Shown here piece by piece: positions 46,828 through 57,116 of a DNA stretch of 64,000 nt. The notes beneath the pieces are model-generated. The model was not told the DNA's origin. It made no database searches and saw only the letters and a program-made list of their open reading frames with translations. Position 1 is the first letter of the stretch. Each line of letters begins with the position of its first letter. The translations under genes were made by a program, and so were the position numbers. The DNA is from Fuerstiella sp. (GTDB lineage Bacteria > Planctomycetota > Planctomycetia > Planctomycetales > Planctomycetaceae): NCBI GenBank assembly GCA_029245955.1, contig JAQWOH010000043.1, positions 62,001 to 126,000 of the forward strand, given 5' to 3'.

Positions 46828-47844
46828 ATGGCGGAAATCGCGATACTGGGAGCCACCGGATACACGGCCTTGGAACTGCTGAAGATCCTGGCGCGTCATC
46901 GGCAGGCTGAAGTCACCGCACTGACAACTCGCCAGAAGACAAAACCGCACATCGCTGAAATTCACCCGTCTCTGACGGGGCAGTTTGACCTTTGCTGTGA
47001 GAATCTTAGCGCCGAAGAAGTCGGGGCTCGCGCGGACATCGTGTTTTGCGCTTTGCCCCACACGGCAAGTATGGAAGCTGTTCCACAGCTGCTGGACGCC
47101 GGTTGCCGGGTCATTGACCTGAGTGCCGACTACCGGCTGAGTGATCCGGGAGTCTATGAGCAGTGGTATGGTCACATTCACACGGACCCAACTCGTTTGA
47201 GCAATACGGTCTACGGCTTGCCAGAGCTCTATATGAAGCACATCCCGGGCGCTGACCTGGTGGCGAATCCAGGCTGCTACACCAGTACATCCATACTTGG
47301 CCTGGCGCCGCTGCTGGCCAGCGGGCTGATCGAACCTGATGGAATCATCATTGATGCCAAGAGCGGCGTCAGCGGAGCTGGCCGAAGCCCGAAACTGGGA
47401 ACGCTCTACTCCGAGTGCAACGAATCCGTCACCGCCTACAGCATCGGCACTCATCGACATACGCCCGAGATCGAACAGATCCTCAGCGACATCGGCGGAA
47501 CACAGGTGCAGGTCGCTTTTAATCCACACCTGATGCCCATGGATCGGGGCATTCTGTGTTCCATGTATCCTCGACTGAAGTCGCCAAAGTCCGTTGAAGA
47601 ACTGCTCACAGTGATACGAGACTTTTACACTGATCAGCCGTTCGTTCGCGTCGTCGAACACATCCCCGCCACGAAACATGTCGCTCATACAAACTTCTGC
47701 GACATCTCGGTCCGCCTGAACCGTGAGCAGCTGGTCGTATTCTCAGCGACGGATAATCTGATTAAGGGTGCCAGCGGCGTCGCCGTGCAGAATATGAACC
47801 TGCTTCTGGGACTGGACCAGAGGACGGGAATGCTGCCGTGTTAA
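46828..47844 (+). CDS. argC: N-acetyl-gamma-glutamyl-phosphate reductase
   Basis: Third step of arginine synthesis: NADPH-dependent reduction of N-acetylglutamyl phosphate to the semialdehyde. 338 residues: Rossmann motif [27 protein letters not shown], catalytic Cys in [24 protein letters not shown], and the substrate loop [14 protein letters not shown]. Start at 46828 after a CAGG. It is followed after 122 bases by argJ on the same strand, a common pairing. Confidence 0.96.
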   Translation: MAEIAILGATGYTALELLKILARHRQAEVTALTTRQKTKPHIAEIHPSLTGQFDLCCENLSAEEVGARADIVFCALPHTASMEAVPQLLDAGCRVIDLSADYRLSDPGVYEQWYGHIHTDPTRLSNTVYGLPELYMKHIPGADLVANPGCYTSTSILGLAPLLASGLIEPDGIIIDAKSGVSGAGRSPKLGTLYSECNESVTAYSIGTHRHTPEIEQILSDIGGTQVQVAFNPHLMPMDRGILCSMYPRLKSPKSVEELLTVIRDFYTDQPFVRVVEHIPATKHVAHTNFCDISVRLNREQLVVFSATDNLIKGASGVAVQNMNLLLGLDQRTGMLPC

Positions 47845-47966
47845 AACGACGTGTCAACAACGGAGCGATGGGCAACACACTTGGATAACAGTGTGCAGAG
47901 CCCGTATCGTCCGAACTTCCTGTCGAATTTTCAGTTGACCAGAGTCGCACCGTCGGGAAACCAAAT

Positions 47967-49172
47967 ATGAACAGCCCGTTACTACCTGCCGGTTTCACCG
48001 CATCCGGCACAACATGTGGCATCAAGGAAAGTGGAAATCCGGACCTCGCTCTGTTTGTCTCGGAATCTGCGGCCGCTGCCGCCGGAGTCTTTGCCACAAA
48101 CCGGGTTCTTGGTGCACCGGTGATCGTCTCCGGAGAACGCGTACGATCCGGGACCGCTCGCGCCGTGATTATCAATTCGGGCAATGCCAATGCGTGCACG
48201 GGGCAACAGGGCCTTGACGACGCTCGACAGATGACGACGGACGTTGCCGCCGGGCTGGACTGCAACGCAGAAGACGTACTTGTGTGTTCGACCGGTATTA
48301 TCGGTGTCACTTTGCCGATGGACGTAATCACCGCCGGCATTCCGGCAGCGGTAGATGCACTTCAGAGTTCCAGCGACGCGTACAAGGCGGCGGCCGCCGC
48401 AATGATGACCACAGATACGTTTGCCAAACAGGTTGCGGTCGACGTGACGCTCAGTACAGGTACGGTTCGAATCTCCGGTGCCGCCAAAGGTGCCGCCATG
48501 ATCGCCCCAAACATGGCAACAATGCTGGCCGTAGTGATGACAGATGCAGCCCTGCGCCCCGACCAGTGTGACGAGATGCTTCGTTACAGTGTTGACCGCA
48601 CTTTCAACTGCATCAGCGTGGACGGCCACATGAGCACCAGTGACACCGTGTTATTGCTGGCAAACGGTGCTTCAGACTCTGCTCCGGCAACCGAGGACGA
48701 TGACCGTAGACTGCGCGAATCGGTACAGCAGGTTTGTGAAAAACTGGCCACTGATATCATACGCGACGCCGAAGGAGCCGAACATTTTGTCATCGTGGAT
48801 GTCACAGGATTCGAAACTCGCGAAGCAGCTTTCGCAATCGCCAAAGAGATTTCCGAAAGTGCTCTGGTGAAAACCGCAGTAGCCGGCAACGACCCGAATT
48901 GGGGAAGAATTACTTCCGCTGCCGGATATGCGGGCGTCGATTTTGACACGTCCTTCCTGTCACTGAAGATCAACCACACCAATGTCTTCAAAGCCGGAAG
49001 GCCGGTCAAGTATGACGAATCTGCACTGTCACGACAGATGAACGACAACCGGGAGGTGCGTCTGCTGCTGGAATTGTCCGGCGGGCCGGCTTCGGGTTCG
49101 GAATCCGTCCGATTCTGGACCAGCGACCTGACTCAGGAATATGTGCGACTTAATTCTGAGTACACGACGTAG
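47967..49172 (+). CDS. argJ: Glutamate N-acetyltransferase / ornithine acetyltransferase
   Basis: ArgJ recycles the acetyl group from N-acetylornithine to glutamate and may also use acetyl-CoA. The 401-residue precursor shows the self-cleavage site in [20 protein letters not shown], where the Thr becomes the nucleophile of the beta chain, plus [35 protein letters not shown] and GNDPNWGRI. It is a partner of argC just upstream, and an intrinsic terminator follows 45 bases after the stop. Confidence 0.96.
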   Translation: MNSPLLPAGFTASGTTCGIKESGNPDLALFVSESAAAAAGVFATNRVLGAPVIVSGERVRSGTARAVIINSGNANACTGQQGLDDARQMTTDVAAGLDCNAEDVLVCSTGIIGVTLPMDVITAGIPAAVDALQSSSDAYKAAAAAMMTTDTFAKQVAVDVTLSTGTVRISGAAKGAAMIAPNMATMLAVVMTDAALRPDQCDEMLRYSVDRTFNCISVDGHMSTSDTVLLLANGASDSAPATEDDDRRLRESVQQVCEKLATDIIRDAEGAEHFVIVDVTGFETREAAFAIAKEISESALVKTAVAGNDPNWGRITSAAGYAGVDFDTSFLSLKINHTNVFKAGRPVKYDESALSRQMNDNREVRLLLELSGGPASGSESVRFWTSDLTQEYVRLNSEYTT

Positions 49173-49216
49173 TTCCAGACTTGGATTCTTGCGAAGTATT
49201 CCGGATAGTGTGTCAG

Positions 49217-49240
49217 CTCTCGAGTTTGATCGAGAGTTTT
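49217..49240 (+). terminator. Intrinsic terminator after argJ
   Basis: CTCTCGA (49217-49223) pairs with TCGAGAG (49230-49236) over loop GTTTGA and is followed by TTTTC. It ends the argCJ transcript. Confidence 0.7.
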
Positions 49241-49271
49241 CGACCTGTTCCCACTCTACCGTGAGTCATTC

Positions 49272-50606
49272 ATGAGTAACAGCCATTCTTCGCGTCGATC
49301 GTTTCTGAAACATTCGGCAACTGCAGTCGCAGCAGGAGCAGTTCTGTTGCCGTCAGGTCAGTCCGTCTGCTCCGCACAATCCCCCAATGACCGTCCCCGG
49401 TTTGCCAGCATTGGTATCGGTGGAATGGGCCGCGGCGATGCGAAAGGACACAGAAAGTTTGCGGATCTGGTGGCAATTTGCGATGTGGATCGTGGTCATG
49501 CCGAGAAAGCAAATAAGGATCCCGGAATTGGCGACGGTAAAGCACAGCTGCACAGCGACTATCGTGAAGTGCTTGACCGTACCGACGTCGATGTCGTGAG
49601 TATTGCGACACCGGATCACTGGCACGTGAAGATCGCGATCGAAGCTCTGGAGGCCGGGAAGCATGTCTTCTGCCAGAAACCTCTGACGCTGACTCTGGAA
49701 GAAAACCAACTCATCCGTGCAGCGTGTCGTAAGCACAAGGGCCGAGTGTTCTTCATCGGAACTCAGCAACGCAGCAGCAAGGACCATTTTCTTCGCGCTG
49801 TCAATATGGTGCAGAAGGGATTGCTGGGCGACATCCAAAAGATCACTGTTGGCATCAACGGCAGTCCCACTGGAGGACCATTCGGGGTAAAAGATGTACC
49901 GGAGCATCTTAACTGGGACGCATGGCTCGGACAGGCTCCGCTGGTAGATTACCGCAAAGAACGCTGTCACGGAACATTTCGCTGGTGGTACGAGTATTCC
50001 GGCGGCAAGTTCACCGACTGGGGTGCCCATCACATCGACATTGCGTCATGGGCGATCAATGAGCTTGGTGAAGGACAGGGCCCCGTCTCAATCGACGGTA
50101 CCGATGCGAATCATCCAGTCGAGTACAAGGACGGGTACGCCCAAACCGACGATTCCTTCAACACGTCACACGATTTCGCTGTCAAATGCACATTCGCCAG
50201 CGGAATTGAAATGACGGTGGAAAGCCGGGGCGACAACGGCATCCTGTTTGAAGGCTCGAAAGGTCGGATCTTTGTCAAACGTGGCAAGATTACCGGCAAG
50301 CCCATTGAAGAAAACTGGGACAAGAACCAGTTCGGTGAAGAGCAACTGGTGGACCTTTACAAGGGCAAACCATTCGAGGGCCACAAGAATAATTTCTATC
50401 GCTGTATCAGCGAAGGTGGCCTGCCGGTCTCGGACGTGTATTCTCACCTGCAGGTCATGAACACCTGCCATCTGGCGGGAATTGCCGCCCGACTGAAACG
50501 GGTGATTAAGTGGGACCCAAGAAACGAAGAGATTATCGACGACGAACAGGCGGCCACGTTCTTCGCCCGGGAACAGCGCAAAGGGTATGAGATCCGGCGC
50601 GTTTGA
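49272..50606 (+). CDS. Tat-exported Gfo/Idh/MocA-family oxidoreductase
   Basis: A 444-residue protein with a twin-arginine signal (SSRRSFLKHSATAVAAGAVL, residues ~6-25), followed by the Rossmann motif FASIGIGGMGRGDAKGHR, VDVVSIATPDHWHVKIA, the FCQKPLTLTLEEN region and a C-terminal domain with WWYEYSGGKFTDWGAHHIDI. Exported members with their own bound cofactor are numerous in Planctomycetes. It precedes glpF by 69 bases and could belong to the same transcript, which would link it to polyol or sugar oxidation; the substrate is unknown. Confidence 0.93.
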   Translation: MSNSHSSRRSFLKHSATAVAAGAVLLPSGQSVCSAQSPNDRPRFASIGIGGMGRGDAKGHRKFADLVAICDVDRGHAEKANKDPGIGDGKAQLHSDYREVLDRTDVDVVSIATPDHWHVKIAIEALEAGKHVFCQKPLTLTLEENQLIRAACRKHKGRVFFIGTQQRSSKDHFLRAVNMVQKGLLGDIQKITVGINGSPTGGPFGVKDVPEHLNWDAWLGQAPLVDYRKERCHGTFRWWYEYSGGKFTDWGAHHIDIASWAINELGEGQGPVSIDGTDANHPVEYKDGYAQTDDSFNTSHDFAVKCTFASGIEMTVESRGDNGILFEGSKGRIFVKRGKITGKPIEENWDKNQFGEEQLVDLYKGKPFEGHKNNFYRCISEGGLPVSDVYSHLQVMNTCHLAGIAARLKRVIKWDPRNEEIIDDEQAATFFAREQRKGYEIRRV

Positions 50607-50675
50607 CGCACGTCCGCACTCCACCGAGCCCATCAGCTTCGTTTTTTTTCTGTCTCCTGTCAGGAGTTTGAATTC

Positions 50676-51410
50676 ATGTCGCCGAATGTCGCCGAATTCT
50701 TTGGTACAATGATACTTGTTCTGCTGGGTAATGGCGTCTGCGCCAACGTTAACCTTAATAAGACCCTGGGAAACGATAGCGGCTGGATCGTTATCACTAC
50801 CGGTTGGGGACTGGCCGTGGCATTTGCTGTGTATCTGGTAAATGCTCACAGTGGAGCTCATTTGAACCCTGCGGTCACCATTGGCATGGCGGTCATTGGC
50901 AAATTCGCTTGGGCGGACGTCGTCGGTTATGTGGCGGCGCAGATGCTGGGCGCGATCGCCGGAGCCACCCTGGTCTGGCTGACGTACCTGCCGCACTGGA
51001 AAGAAACTGCCGACCCCGGCAGCATTCGGGGTTCTTTTTGCAACACCCCGGCCATTCCACACACCCTCAGCAATCTGATCACAGAGATCATCGGCACGTT
51101 TGTGCTGGTACTGGGAGTCCTTGCCATTCTGACTCCGGAAAATCTGGTGCCTAACACCGGGTTCGACAAAGGATTGGCTCCGGCACTGGTCGGTTTGATG
51201 GTCTGGTCGATCGGATTGTCACTCGGCGGACCAACCGGATACGCCATCAATCCCGCGCGAGATCTGGGTCCCAGAATTGCTCATGCGATTCTACCGATCG
51301 CAGGCAAGGGTGATTCTGACTGGAACTACTCATGGATTCCGGTCGTCGGTCCTGTCGGTGGCGGCATCATCGGAGCCTTGTTCTATCAGATGGTGTGGTC
51401 CGCGAGCTGA
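50676..51410 (+). CDS. glpF: Aquaglyceroporin, glycerol facilitator
   Basis: A 244-residue MIP-family channel with six spans and the two half-helix NPA motifs, HLNPAVTIG and AINPARDLGPR. The residues around the second motif (Asp after NPAR) are typical of glycerol-conducting members rather than water channels. The adjacent glpK, 84 bases downstream, supports glycerol uptake. CTCC and GGAG around the ribosome-binding site could form a 4-bp hairpin, possibly tuning translation. Confidence 0.95.
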   Translation: MSPNVAEFFGTMILVLLGNGVCANVNLNKTLGNDSGWIVITTGWGLAVAFAVYLVNAHSGAHLNPAVTIGMAVIGKFAWADVVGYVAAQMLGAIAGATLVWLTYLPHWKETADPGSIRGSFCNTPAIPHTLSNLITEIIGTFVLVLGVLAILTPENLVPNTGFDKGLAPALVGLMVWSIGLSLGGPTGYAINPARDLGPRIAHAILPIAGKGDSDWNYSWIPVVGPVGGGIIGALFYQMVWSAS

Positions 51411-51494
51411 CATCCGCACCTGTCATTTCCTGTTCCCTGGTTTCGTCCCTGCACCGGACATTCGCTTCACGGGGCATCGTTCGCGAGACAACTC

Positions 51495-52988
51495 ATGAAA
51501 TACGTGCTGGCACTTGACCAGGGAACGACAAGTTCCCGAGCCATTCTTTTCGACAGGGGTGGTTCCGTCGTGGCCGCTTCGCAAAAGGAGTTTCCACAGC
51601 ATTTTCCTCAACCTGGCTGGGTGGAACACAATCCGGAAGACATCTGGAAGTCACAACTTGCGGTGGCAAAAGGCGTTCTGCGGAAGGCGAAACTTACCGC
51701 CAGAGATGTCGCCGCCATCGGTATCACCAATCAGCGTGAAACGACGATCGTGTGGGACAAAAACACCGGCAAGGCCATCGGCAACGCGATTGTATGGCAG
51801 GACCGACGCACTGCCGGCATCTGCAATGCGCTGCGCAAGAAAAGGGTCGACCGTACGATTCAGAAGAAGACGGGACTGATTCTGGACGCGTATTTTTCAG
51901 GCACCAAGGTGCAGTGGATCCTGGACAACGTCAAAGGCGCCCGCCGGAAAGCCGAGGCTGGAGATCTGGCATTCGGAACAGTGGACTCCTGGTTAATCTG
52001 GCGCCTGACCGGTGGCAACGTCCACGTAACTGATCCGAGCAACGCTTCCCGAACAATGCTGTTCAATATTCACAACGGCAAATGGGACACCCAACTGTTG
52101 AAGACGTTTAACGTGCCGAAGAACATGCTTCCGACGGTCCGGTCGTCCAGCGAGATCTATGGCGATACCAAATTACTCGGCGGGGCCATTCCCATCGCCG
52201 GCATCGCGGGAGACCAGCAAGCTGCGTTGTTCGGACAATGCTGCACGAAACCTGGGATGGTCAAGAACACCTACGGCACGGGCTGTTTCATGCTGATGAA
52301 CACCGGAACGGCACCGGTAACATCGAAGAATCGACTGCTGACAACGATTGCGTGGAAAATCGGCGATCGCACGGAATATGCTCTGGAAGGCAGCATCTTC
52401 ATCGCGGGTGCCGTCGTGCAGTGGCTGCGCGACGGGCTCGGGCTGATTCGAAAATCCTCTGACGTTGAAAAACTTGCAGGCCAGGTTGCCGATACCGGTG
52501 GCGTCTACCTTGTACCAGCCTTTGCCGGCCTGGGTGCGCCGCACTGGGACGCCTATGCTCGGGGAACATTGGTGGGGGTGACTCGCGGTACGAACAAGTC
52601 CCACATCGCTCGAGCAGCACTGGAAGGAATTGCCTATCAGGTAGGTGACGTCCTGCGGGCCATGGAAGCAGACTCCGGACTGAAGCTGAAACAGCTACGA
52701 GTCGATGGCGGGGCATCGCTGAACGGTCTGCTCATGCAGTTCCAATCGGATCTGCTGCGTGTGCCTGTAGTGCGCCCGGTCGTTGCTGAAACGACAGCAC
52801 TGGGAGCCGCCTATCTGGCCGGTCTGGCCGTTGGCTACTGGAAGAATCAGAAGGAAATCGCAACACAGTGGCAGGAGGCCGCTCGTTTCAAGTCGACCAT
52901 GAAGCCACAACGTCGCGCGGAACTGACGGCGGGATGGGATCGTGCATTGCAGAGAGCACAACACTGGGAGATCAGTGAGCGGCCGTAG
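51495..52988 (+). CDS. glpK: Glycerol kinase
   Basis: ATP-dependent phosphorylation of glycerol to sn-glycerol 3-phosphate, trapping glycerol entering through GlpF. 497 residues of the FGGY fold: [45 protein letters not shown], the catalytic Asp in [42 protein letters not shown] and the FGGY signature region [19 protein letters not shown]. No glpD (glycerol-3-phosphate dehydrogenase) lies in the window. Confidence 0.97.
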   Translation: MKYVLALDQGTTSSRAILFDRGGSVVAASQKEFPQHFPQPGWVEHNPEDIWKSQLAVAKGVLRKAKLTARDVAAIGITNQRETTIVWDKNTGKAIGNAIVWQDRRTAGICNALRKKRVDRTIQKKTGLILDAYFSGTKVQWILDNVKGARRKAEAGDLAFGTVDSWLIWRLTGGNVHVTDPSNASRTMLFNIHNGKWDTQLLKTFNVPKNMLPTVRSSSEIYGDTKLLGGAIPIAGIAGDQQAALFGQCCTKPGMVKNTYGTGCFMLMNTGTAPVTSKNRLLTTIAWKIGDRTEYALEGSIFIAGAVVQWLRDGLGLIRKSSDVEKLAGQVADTGGVYLVPAFAGLGAPHWDAYARGTLVGVTRGTNKSHIARAALEGIAYQVGDVLRAMEADSGLKLKQLRVDGGASLNGLLMQFQSDLLRVPVVRPVVAETTALGAAYLAGLAVGYWKNQKEIATQWQEAARFKSTMKPQRRAELTAGWDRALQRAQHWEISERP

Positions 52989-53018
52989 TCCCGCAGATGC
53001 AGGTGAGCGCAAACCGGC

Positions 53019-53040
53019 TTCCCGGGCCGAAGCCCGGGAG
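53019..53040. terminator. Possible bidirectional hairpin between convergent genes
   Basis: TCCCGGGC and GCCCGGGA form a perfect 8-bp stem over a CGAA loop, between glpK and the convergent LRR gene. No T-tract follows, so termination is plausible but weakly supported. Confidence 0.4.
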
Positions 53041-53054
53041 CGGACAGGAATGCC

Positions 53055-54098
53055 TTATCCCTGCTTACTGAGTTCTTCAACTTTCTTCTTCAAGTCCGCC
53101 GCCTTCTTGATGGTTTCCTCGGACTTCTTCTTCGTTGCGTCAACTTTGGCCTTTGCGGCTGCGGCCGCCTTGGTCGCATCGTCTGAAGATTTCTTCTTGG
53201 CTTCCATAGCTTTCTTGGCGGCTTCGGCAGCCTTTTTCGCGTCGTCAACAGCCTTCTTTGCTGCAGCCTGTGCCACGGTGCCTGCGTCGACAACCGCCTT
53301 AGGTGCGTCGGCGTTTTTCTTGAGATCTTCCACAGCCTTGTTGGCACCGGCAAGGGCCTTGTCGCTGGCAGTGACGGCAGTGTTGGCTGCCGTCACTTTT
53401 GCAGTTTCAGCATCCAGCTCCTTCTTCGCGGCCGCGGCTTTCGCTGCAGATTCATCGGACGCTTTCTGATCAGCAGGAATCTGCGCGGCAAGTTCCTCGA
53501 CTTCCTTAGCTGCATCTTCAGCGGCTCGGGATGCTTCCAGGATTGCTTTTTCGCGATCTCGTTTGAAGTCAGGAACAATTTCCAGTTCCGGCAGTGCCGC
53601 CTTCAATGGTTCTTCACCTGCTTCTGAGACCTTCGTCTCCCAGACGAACAGCTTCTTCAGGCTCTTTAACGACGCGACGTCTTTCAGAGAAGCGTCGGTA
53701 ACTGCGGTACCGTACACGTTAAGATACTCCAGTTTTTCAAGCCCCTTCAGTTGCGCAAGTCCTGCATCCGTTACGGCAGTTTTTTCCAGATGAAGACGGA
53801 CCAGATCCTTCAGCCCGGCAATATGAGCCATGCCGGCGTCTGTCACCTTCGTGCCTCGCAGATTGACTGAATACACGTTCCCGGCGCCAGCCAGAATCTT
53901 GATCGTATCATCTGTGATTTCCTTGTCAGACAAATGAAACGCTATTGTAATTCGCGTGTCATTCTTCGCCAGTTGCATCGCCTGACCGCCGCCGTCCCGA
54001 ACGGCCTTAATCAGATTCTGATCAGTTTCAGAGAGTTCCTGTGCCAGCGTTGGGGCTGTCAGCAGAAGTGAAAGGAGCAGGGTGCAGGTGGGTTTCAT
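53055..54098 (-). CDS. Secreted leucine-rich-repeat protein with Lys/Ala-rich coiled tail
   Basis: About 347 residues from the ATG at 54098 (MKPTCTLLLSLLLTAPTLAQ is a signal peptide; AGGA lies about 10 bases upstream). Residues ~25-165 contain leucine-rich repeats of about 24 residues (VTDAGMAHIAGLKDLVRLHL, VTDAGLAQLKGLEKLEYLNV, VTDASLKDVASLKSLKKLFV). Residues ~175-345 are a long helical stretch almost wholly Ala, Lys, Glu and Asp (for example AAKKAVDDAKKAAEAAKKAM), resembling TolA-like or histone-H1-like extended coils. It could span or link envelope layers; function unknown. It diverges from the Mla operon. Confidence 0.8.
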   Translation of the reverse strand: MKPTCTLLLSLLLTAPTLAQELSETDQNLIKAVRDGGGQAMQLAKNDTRITIAFHLSDKEITDDTIKILAGAGNVYSVNLRGTKVTDAGMAHIAGLKDLVRLHLEKTAVTDAGLAQLKGLEKLEYLNVYGTAVTDASLKDVASLKSLKKLFVWETKVSEAGEEPLKAALPELEIVPDFKRDREKAILEASRAAEDAAKEVEELAAQIPADQKASDESAAKAAAAKKELDAETAKVTAANTAVTASDKALAGANKAVEDLKKNADAPKAVVDAGTVAQAAAKKAVDDAKKAAEAAKKAMEAKKKSSDDATKAAAAAKAKVDATKKKSEETIKKAADLKKKVEELSKQG

Positions 54099-54307
54099 AA
54101 CGTAGATGTCCTGAAATATACGATGGAGAGAGTCACCGGAATTATGAAAAGCCGGGTTATTGGGCAAAGGCTGCGTAGGAGCGTATTCGCTTTTCGTCGC
54201 GGATTCAATGATTCCAGCCAAGTTGCATCGCTGCAGACGTCTGAAAACTGGTCTCGCTCCGTTTGTCGCCGCTCAAATACAATGCGGCCAGCAAGGACGC
54301 TTAGTGA

Positions 54308-55150
54308 ATGACCACTACTGTAGCCGAAAATCCAATCAATCTTTTGGGCCGGGGAATCCGCAATTTTTTTTGCGGTTTCGGTGGGCTGGTCGTCTTCATG
54401 ACGCGGATGCTGGTGTCGCTGCGACGCGGACTGCCCAGACGTCACGTTCTAGTCCCGATTCTGTACGAAATCGGCGTTCGCAGCGTTCCCGTGGTTTTGG
54501 TCACAGGAGCCTTTATTGGCATGGTCCTTGCCGTCCAGACGTACACGCAGTTCAAGATGATGCATATGGAGTCCCGGCTGGGTGCCATCATCACGATGAC
54601 CCTTGTGTCAGAACTGGGACCGGTACTCGCAGCAACAATGCTGGCAGGACGAGTCGGATCAGCGATGGCGGCGGAACTCGGCACAATGCGAGTCACAGAG
54701 CAGGTCCATGCCATCAGTGCGCTGGGAGCGGACCCTGTCAGCTATCTGGTCGTTCCGAGGTTCATTGCCTGCGTCGCGTTGATTCCGATGCTGACCGCGA
54801 TTGCCGATGCTGTAGGCATTCTGTCCGGATGGTTGTTCAGCTGGCACGTACTGGGCATCAATCCTCATCAATACTGGATGTACGCCGTGCAGTTTGTCAC
54901 GGGCTGGGACGTCATGGCAGGGCTCATCAAAAGCGTGTTGTTTGGTTGCAGCATCGCGATTGTCGCGTGTCAGCAGGGATTTCACTGCGGCGCCGGAGCA
55001 GAAGGCGTTGGACGCGCTGCAACCCAGGCCTTCGTATTTTCGTTTATCGCGATCCTGGGCATGGATTTTCTGCTGACAGTAGTGCTGAACACAACCTATT
55101 ACCTGATCTGGCCTCAGGCTGTATCGCTGGCGATAGCGGGAGTATGGTGA
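54308..55150 (+). CDS. mlaE: MlaE-type ABC transporter permease
   Basis: Inner-membrane permease of an Mla/MCE lipid transport system. 280 residues: an amphipathic N-terminal helix, five to six spans, and the family signature LVSELGPVLAATMLAGRVGS followed by AELGTMRVTEQVHAISALG, the coupling helix contacting the ATPase. It is the first gene of a three-gene operon; its TGA overlaps the ATG of the ATPase gene by one base (TGATG). The direction of lipid movement is not evident. Confidence 0.94.
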   Translation: MTTTVAENPINLLGRGIRNFFCGFGGLVVFMTRMLVSLRRGLPRRHVLVPILYEIGVRSVPVVLVTGAFIGMVLAVQTYTQFKMMHMESRLGAIITMTLVSELGPVLAATMLAGRVGSAMAAELGTMRVTEQVHAISALGADPVSYLVVPRFIACVALIPMLTAIADAVGILSGWLFSWHVLGINPHQYWMYAVQFVTGWDVMAGLIKSVLFGCSIAIVACQQGFHCGAGAEGVGRAATQAFVFSFIAILGMDFLLTVVLNTTYYLIWPQAVSLAIAGVW

Positions 55151-55974
55151 TGAACGCACCTGCCATCGAAGTTTCTGACGTGTGCTGCATTTTCGGAAGT
55201 CAGACAGTACTTTCAAATGTCAGCTTGCACGTCTCAGCCGGTGAAACCGTCGCTATCGTGGGAGAGAGTGGATGCGGCAAGAGCGTTACCATGAAAGTGA
55301 TGATGCAGTTACTGCGTCCGACGTCCGGTACGCTGAAATGGTTCGGCACGGATGTGGAAACACTTTCGACTGATAAGCGACAACAGCAGCGTCTGCGTCT
55401 TGGCTACCTGTTTCAGGGGGCCGCACTGTTCGATAGTCTGACGATTTACGAAAACGTTGCGTTTGGCATGCGACAGACGGGCGAACAGAACGAACAGCGA
55501 ATTCGCCAGACGGTGCTGGAACGCCTGAACGAAGTGGGCCTGAGCCCGGATATCGTCAAGAAAAAACCTTCTGAGATTTCCGGGGGCATGCAGAAACGAG
55601 TGGGACTGGCACGGGCCCTTTCTCTCAGCCCGGATGTAATGTTCTATGACGAACCGACTACGGGACTCGATCCGGTCAATAGTCGACGGATTGACGACCT
55701 GATCCATTCCGTACGGCAGTCACGGGGCGTGACCGGCATCATAGTGACTCATGATCTGCGAACGGTGCAACGAGTCGCGGACAGGGTGGTGATGCTGTAT
55801 CCCCGCTACAAACTCAATGAAGATGCCGGACAGATCATTTTCGATGGAAGTTTACAGGAGCTGGCAGCCAGTTCGGATAAACGTGTCCATGAATATATTG
55901 GTGACGAATTCGACACGAATTTGCCCCGGAATGTCGAAGTTGAACATCGGCAGCCTCTACTGAAATCAACATAG
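55150..55974 (+). CDS. mlaF: MlaF-type ABC transporter ATP-binding protein
   Basis: A 274-residue ATPase partner of MlaE. Walker A GESGCGKSVTMKVMM, Q-loop YLFQGAALFDSLT, ABC signature SGGMQKRVGLARAL, Walker B VMFYDEPTTGLDP and switch His in IIVTHDLRT. The frame stays open upstream through mlaE, but that part is an out-of-frame shadow; the ATG at 55150 overlaps the mlaE stop. The C-terminal ~35 residues (VHEYIGDEFDTNLPRNVEVE) are typical of MlaF-like proteins. Confidence 0.95.
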   Translation: MNAPAIEVSDVCCIFGSQTVLSNVSLHVSAGETVAIVGESGCGKSVTMKVMMQLLRPTSGTLKWFGTDVETLSTDKRQQQRLRLGYLFQGAALFDSLTIYENVAFGMRQTGEQNEQRIRQTVLERLNEVGLSPDIVKKKPSEISGGMQKRVGLARALSLSPDVMFYDEPTTGLDPVNSRRIDDLIHSVRQSRGVTGIIVTHDLRTVQRVADRVVMLYPRYKLNEDAGQIIFDGSLQELAASSDKRVHEYIGDEFDTNLPRNVEVEHRQPLLKST

Positions 55975-55991
55975 AACCGGAAATGTGTTTC

Positions 55992-57116
55992 ATGGATGAA
56001 CGACAACAGGAATTTCGCGTCGGCATCATGGTCGTTGTTGCACTGGCAGCCGCCGTGGTGATGGTGTTCAAGTTCGGAGAACTTGGCAATCGCTGGAAGT
56101 CCGGGACTCGAATCGACATCGTCCTGCCCAGTGCCTCCGGGATCTTTCCTGAGACTCCCGTGCGCATGAGCGGCATTCGCATCGGCCAGGTGCAATCCAT
56201 GGCTCTGGTGGCTGAAGGCAGGGGGGTCGTTGTGCATGTGCTGATTGAATCGGACCACACGTTCCGCAACGATTCGTCGGCCCAGATCACTCGCTCACTG
56301 CTGGGCGACGGAGCCATCGAAATTACGCCGGGAGACAAAGGCGAAGCCATCAAGAACGGTGATCGTATCGTTGGTCGAACTGCGACTGACCCCACGGAAA
56401 TCGTGGCCAGAGTCGAACAGCGTCTAGCGTCGACATTGGTTTCCTTTGAGAGAACCGGACAACAATGGGGCACGCTGGCCAACAACCTGAACCGAGTGCT
56501 GGAAGCATCCGGTCCCGACGGAATTAATACAATTCAAAGATCGGCCATAGCGCTGGAGCAATTTACACGCACGATGAAGTCCGCCGAAGACACGCTCACC
56601 GCAGCCGGATCACTGATCGGTGATCCACGATACCAGCAACAGCTTCAGCAGACGCTCTCTGCACTGCCCGAATTGTTGACCGAGACACGCGGCACACTTC
56701 GTTCTGTCAATTCCGTCATTCGTCAGGTTGATTCCACGATGGAAAACATCAATACAGCCACGGCGCCACTGGCCCGGGACAGTCAGACGATGGTCACACG
56801 TCTGAACCAGTCTCTGGGCAACATCGAGGCCATGACAGGCGAACTGGCCGTCGTCGCAAGACTGGCCAGTCGACATGACGGTACTGTCAAGAAACTCCTG
56901 ACCGATCCATCGGTCTATCGAAATCTGAATTCAACGGCTGCATCGCTGGCAGTTCTGCTGGAGAATCTGAAACCGGTGGTATCAGACCTACAGATATTCA
57001 GCGACAAGGTTGCCCGACACCCGGAACTGCTGGGCGTCCGCGGCATTGTGCGAGGAAGCACTGGCATCAAGGATTCCGGCGTCGTTCCGGCGGCGTTCGA
57101 AGATGACAAACGTTAG
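55992..57116 (+). CDS. mlaD: MlaD-type MCE domain lipid-transport protein
   Basis: About 374 residues. One N-terminal span (GIMVVVALAAAVVMVFKFG), then an MCE domain (about 35-125) with GIFPETPVRMSGIRIGQVQS and LGDGAIEITPGDKG, then ~240 residues of helical, Gln/Thr/Ser-rich sequence, giving a long periplasmic needle-like or barrel extension. The start at 55992 (MDERQQEFRVG) is preferred over the ATG at 55983 on spacing from GGAA. It completes an mlaE-F-D operon; mlaA, mlaB and mlaC are absent from the window. Confidence 0.93.
   Translation: MDERQQEFRVGIMVVVALAAAVVMVFKFGELGNRWKSGTRIDIVLPSASGIFPETPVRMSGIRIGQVQSMALVAEGRGVVVHVLIESDHTFRNDSSAQITRSLLGDGAIEITPGDKGEAIKNGDRIVGRTATDPTEIVARVEQRLASTLVSFERTGQQWGTLANNLNRVLEASGPDGINTIQRSAIALEQFTRTMKSAEDTLTAAGSLIGDPRYQQQLQQTLSALPELLTETRGTLRSVNSVIRQVDSTMENINTATAPLARDSQTMVTRLNQSLGNIEAMTGELAVVARLASRHDGTVKKLLTDPSVYRNLNSTAASLAVLLENLKPVVSDLQIFSDKVARHPELLGVRGIVRGSTGIKDSGVVPAAFEDDKR

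Noticed and set aside
54160..55149. 5' extension of the MlaF reading frame
   Set aside because: It overlaps mlaE completely in another frame and has Arg/His/Cys-rich chance composition; the ATG at 55150 fits the family start.
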